Below, one piece after another: positions 7,014 through 7,334 of a DNA stretch of 7,334 nucleotides. The translations under genes were made by a program, and so were the position numbers. The stretch's first letter is position 1; each line of letters begins with the position of its first letter. Source of the stretch: Chryseobacterium gleum (GTDB lineage Bacteria; Bacteroidota; Bacteroidia; Flavobacteriales_D; Crocinitomicaceae); the NCBI GenBank assembly GCA_945877005.1, contig CAMCQL010000093.1, positions 1 to 7,334 on the forward strand, given 5' to 3'. A model generated the notes under the pieces. It was not told the origin of the DNA. It made no database searches and saw only the letters and a program-made list of their open reading frames with translations.

Positions 7014-7095
7014 AAAAAAAGGATGCAAGAACATCTTTATCAAAAAACTAAGTGATTTAAAACTTTAGTTCGATAGTGATGTTGCTACATCCTTT
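7014..7095 (-). terminator. Long imperfect hairpin and U-tract after the E2 gene
   Basis: On the minus strand 7095-7078 pairs with 7035-7018 over 18 positions: 15 Watson-Crick pairs, two G-U pairs and one C-C mismatch. Inside it TATC/GATA (7075-7072 with 7041-7038) and AACTAA...TTAGTT (7070-7063 with 7052-7046, one bulge) continue the structure up to a 10-base loop at 7053-7062. Seven T's (7020-7014) follow the outer stem. The two G-U pairs would be C-A mismatches if the plus strand were transcribed, so the minus-strand RNA is the one that folds. It probably ends the E2 transcript and may let some through to the exonuclease gene. Confidence 0.75.
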
Positions 7096-7104
7096 AAAAT
7101 TAGT

Positions 7105-7118
7105 TCAGCTTTCGCTGA
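7105..7118 (-). other. GAAA-tetraloop hairpin directly after the E2 stop codon
   Basis: Minus strand TCAGC-GAAA-GCTGA: a perfect 5-bp stem capped by a stable GNRA loop, starting at the base after the TAA stop. No U-tract follows, so it is not a terminator alone. It could protect the mRNA 3' end or be chance. Confidence 0.4.
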
Positions 7119-7334
7119 TTATATTTCTCTATTTACATCAAATTGCTCCAAGTAATCTGCCACTCTTTTCACAAACATCCCCCCTAACTGGCCATCCACT
7201 ACTCTATGATCATACGAGTGCGACAAGAACATTTTATGTCTGATTCCAATAAAATCACCATCAGGTGTTTCAATTACTGCAGGCATTTTACGAACCGCTC
7301 CAAGGGCTAAAATTGCTACTTGAGGTTGGTTAAT
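7119..7334 (-). CDS. Dihydrolipoamide acyltransferase (E2 of a 2-oxo acid dehydrogenase complex), C-terminal fragment
   Basis: Only the last 71 residues and the TAA stop lie in the window; the start is beyond the right edge. E2 carries the acyl group on lipoamide and transfers it to CoA in the pyruvate, 2-oxoglutarate or branched-chain 2-oxo acid dehydrogenase complex. The fragment holds the end of the catalytic domain: INQPQVAILALGAVRK, then SYDHRVVDG, the HxxxDG active-site motif (His at fragment residue 43, Asp at 47), then GGMFVKRVADYLEQFD at the C-terminus. Lipoyl and subunit-binding domains would lie outside. The INQPQ...VRKMP wording is closer to branched-chain or generic acyltransferases than to E. 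coli SucB, but the complex cannot be decided from this part. A hairpin and a long terminator follow the stop. Confidence 0.92.
   Translation of the reverse strand: MNQPQVAILALGAVRKMPAVIETPDGDFIGIRHKMFLSHSYDHRVVDGQLGGMFVKRVADYLEQFDVNREI

Larger units (their letters stand above)
6994..7118 (-). other. Structured E2-exonuclease intergenic region
   Basis: This 125-base gap holds no gene. Almost all of it is taken up by the GAAA hairpin and the long terminator hairpin described separately. Only about 20 bases separate the U-tract from the exonuclease start codon, and no good TAnnTTTG promoter is visible there. The exonuclease may therefore depend on read-through past the hairpin or on a promoter inside it. 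Confidence 0.5.

Overview
The window looks like chromosome from a low-GC member of the Bacteroidota, most likely Flavobacteriia/Flavobacteriales. The basis is: a textbook Bacteroidota promoter in front of the tRNA gene (TTG, 19 bases, TATATTTG); start codons preceded by A/T-rich sequence rather than Shine-Dalgarno motifs; a tRNA without encoded CCA; and a secreted protein of tandem NDDC...DVWYKF...YYYRVYD domains, a type common in that phylum. The lineage call is inference from style, not from a marker gene.

Every supported gene lies on the minus strand, so the window reads right to left. (1) 7334-7119: C-terminal 71 residues of an E2 dihydrolipoamide acyltransferase, entering from outside. 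(2) 7118-6994: a GAAA-loop hairpin directly after the E2 stop, then an unusually long imperfect hairpin ending in seven U's, read here as the E2 terminator. (3) 6993-6133: a DnaQ-type DEDDh 3'-5' exonuclease with an extra C-terminal module. (4) 6097-5486: a fumarylacetoacetate-hydrolase-family enzyme with the full FAHD1-type active site, 35 bases after the exonuclease and probably in the same transcript. (5) 5468-5318: tRNA-His(GTG) with its own promoter and intrinsic terminator. (6) 5160-3562: prfC, peptide chain release factor 3, ending in a short hairpin terminator. (7) 3468 to the left edge: the first 1156 codons of a large exported protein with a signal peptide and at least nine tandem domains of about 132 residues, six cysteines each in the canonical form. 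Its C-terminus lies outside the window.

Functionally this is housekeeping (2-oxo-acid oxidation, nucleic-acid processing, small-molecule metabolism, translation) next to one accessory surface or secreted repeat protein. I see no CRISPR array, insertion sequence, integrase or defence cassette. The parts most worth a second look are the repeat protein (paired loss of cysteines between domains, recent duplication at the distal end), the strand-asymmetric long hairpin at 7014-7095, and the mismatches in the tRNA-His stems.
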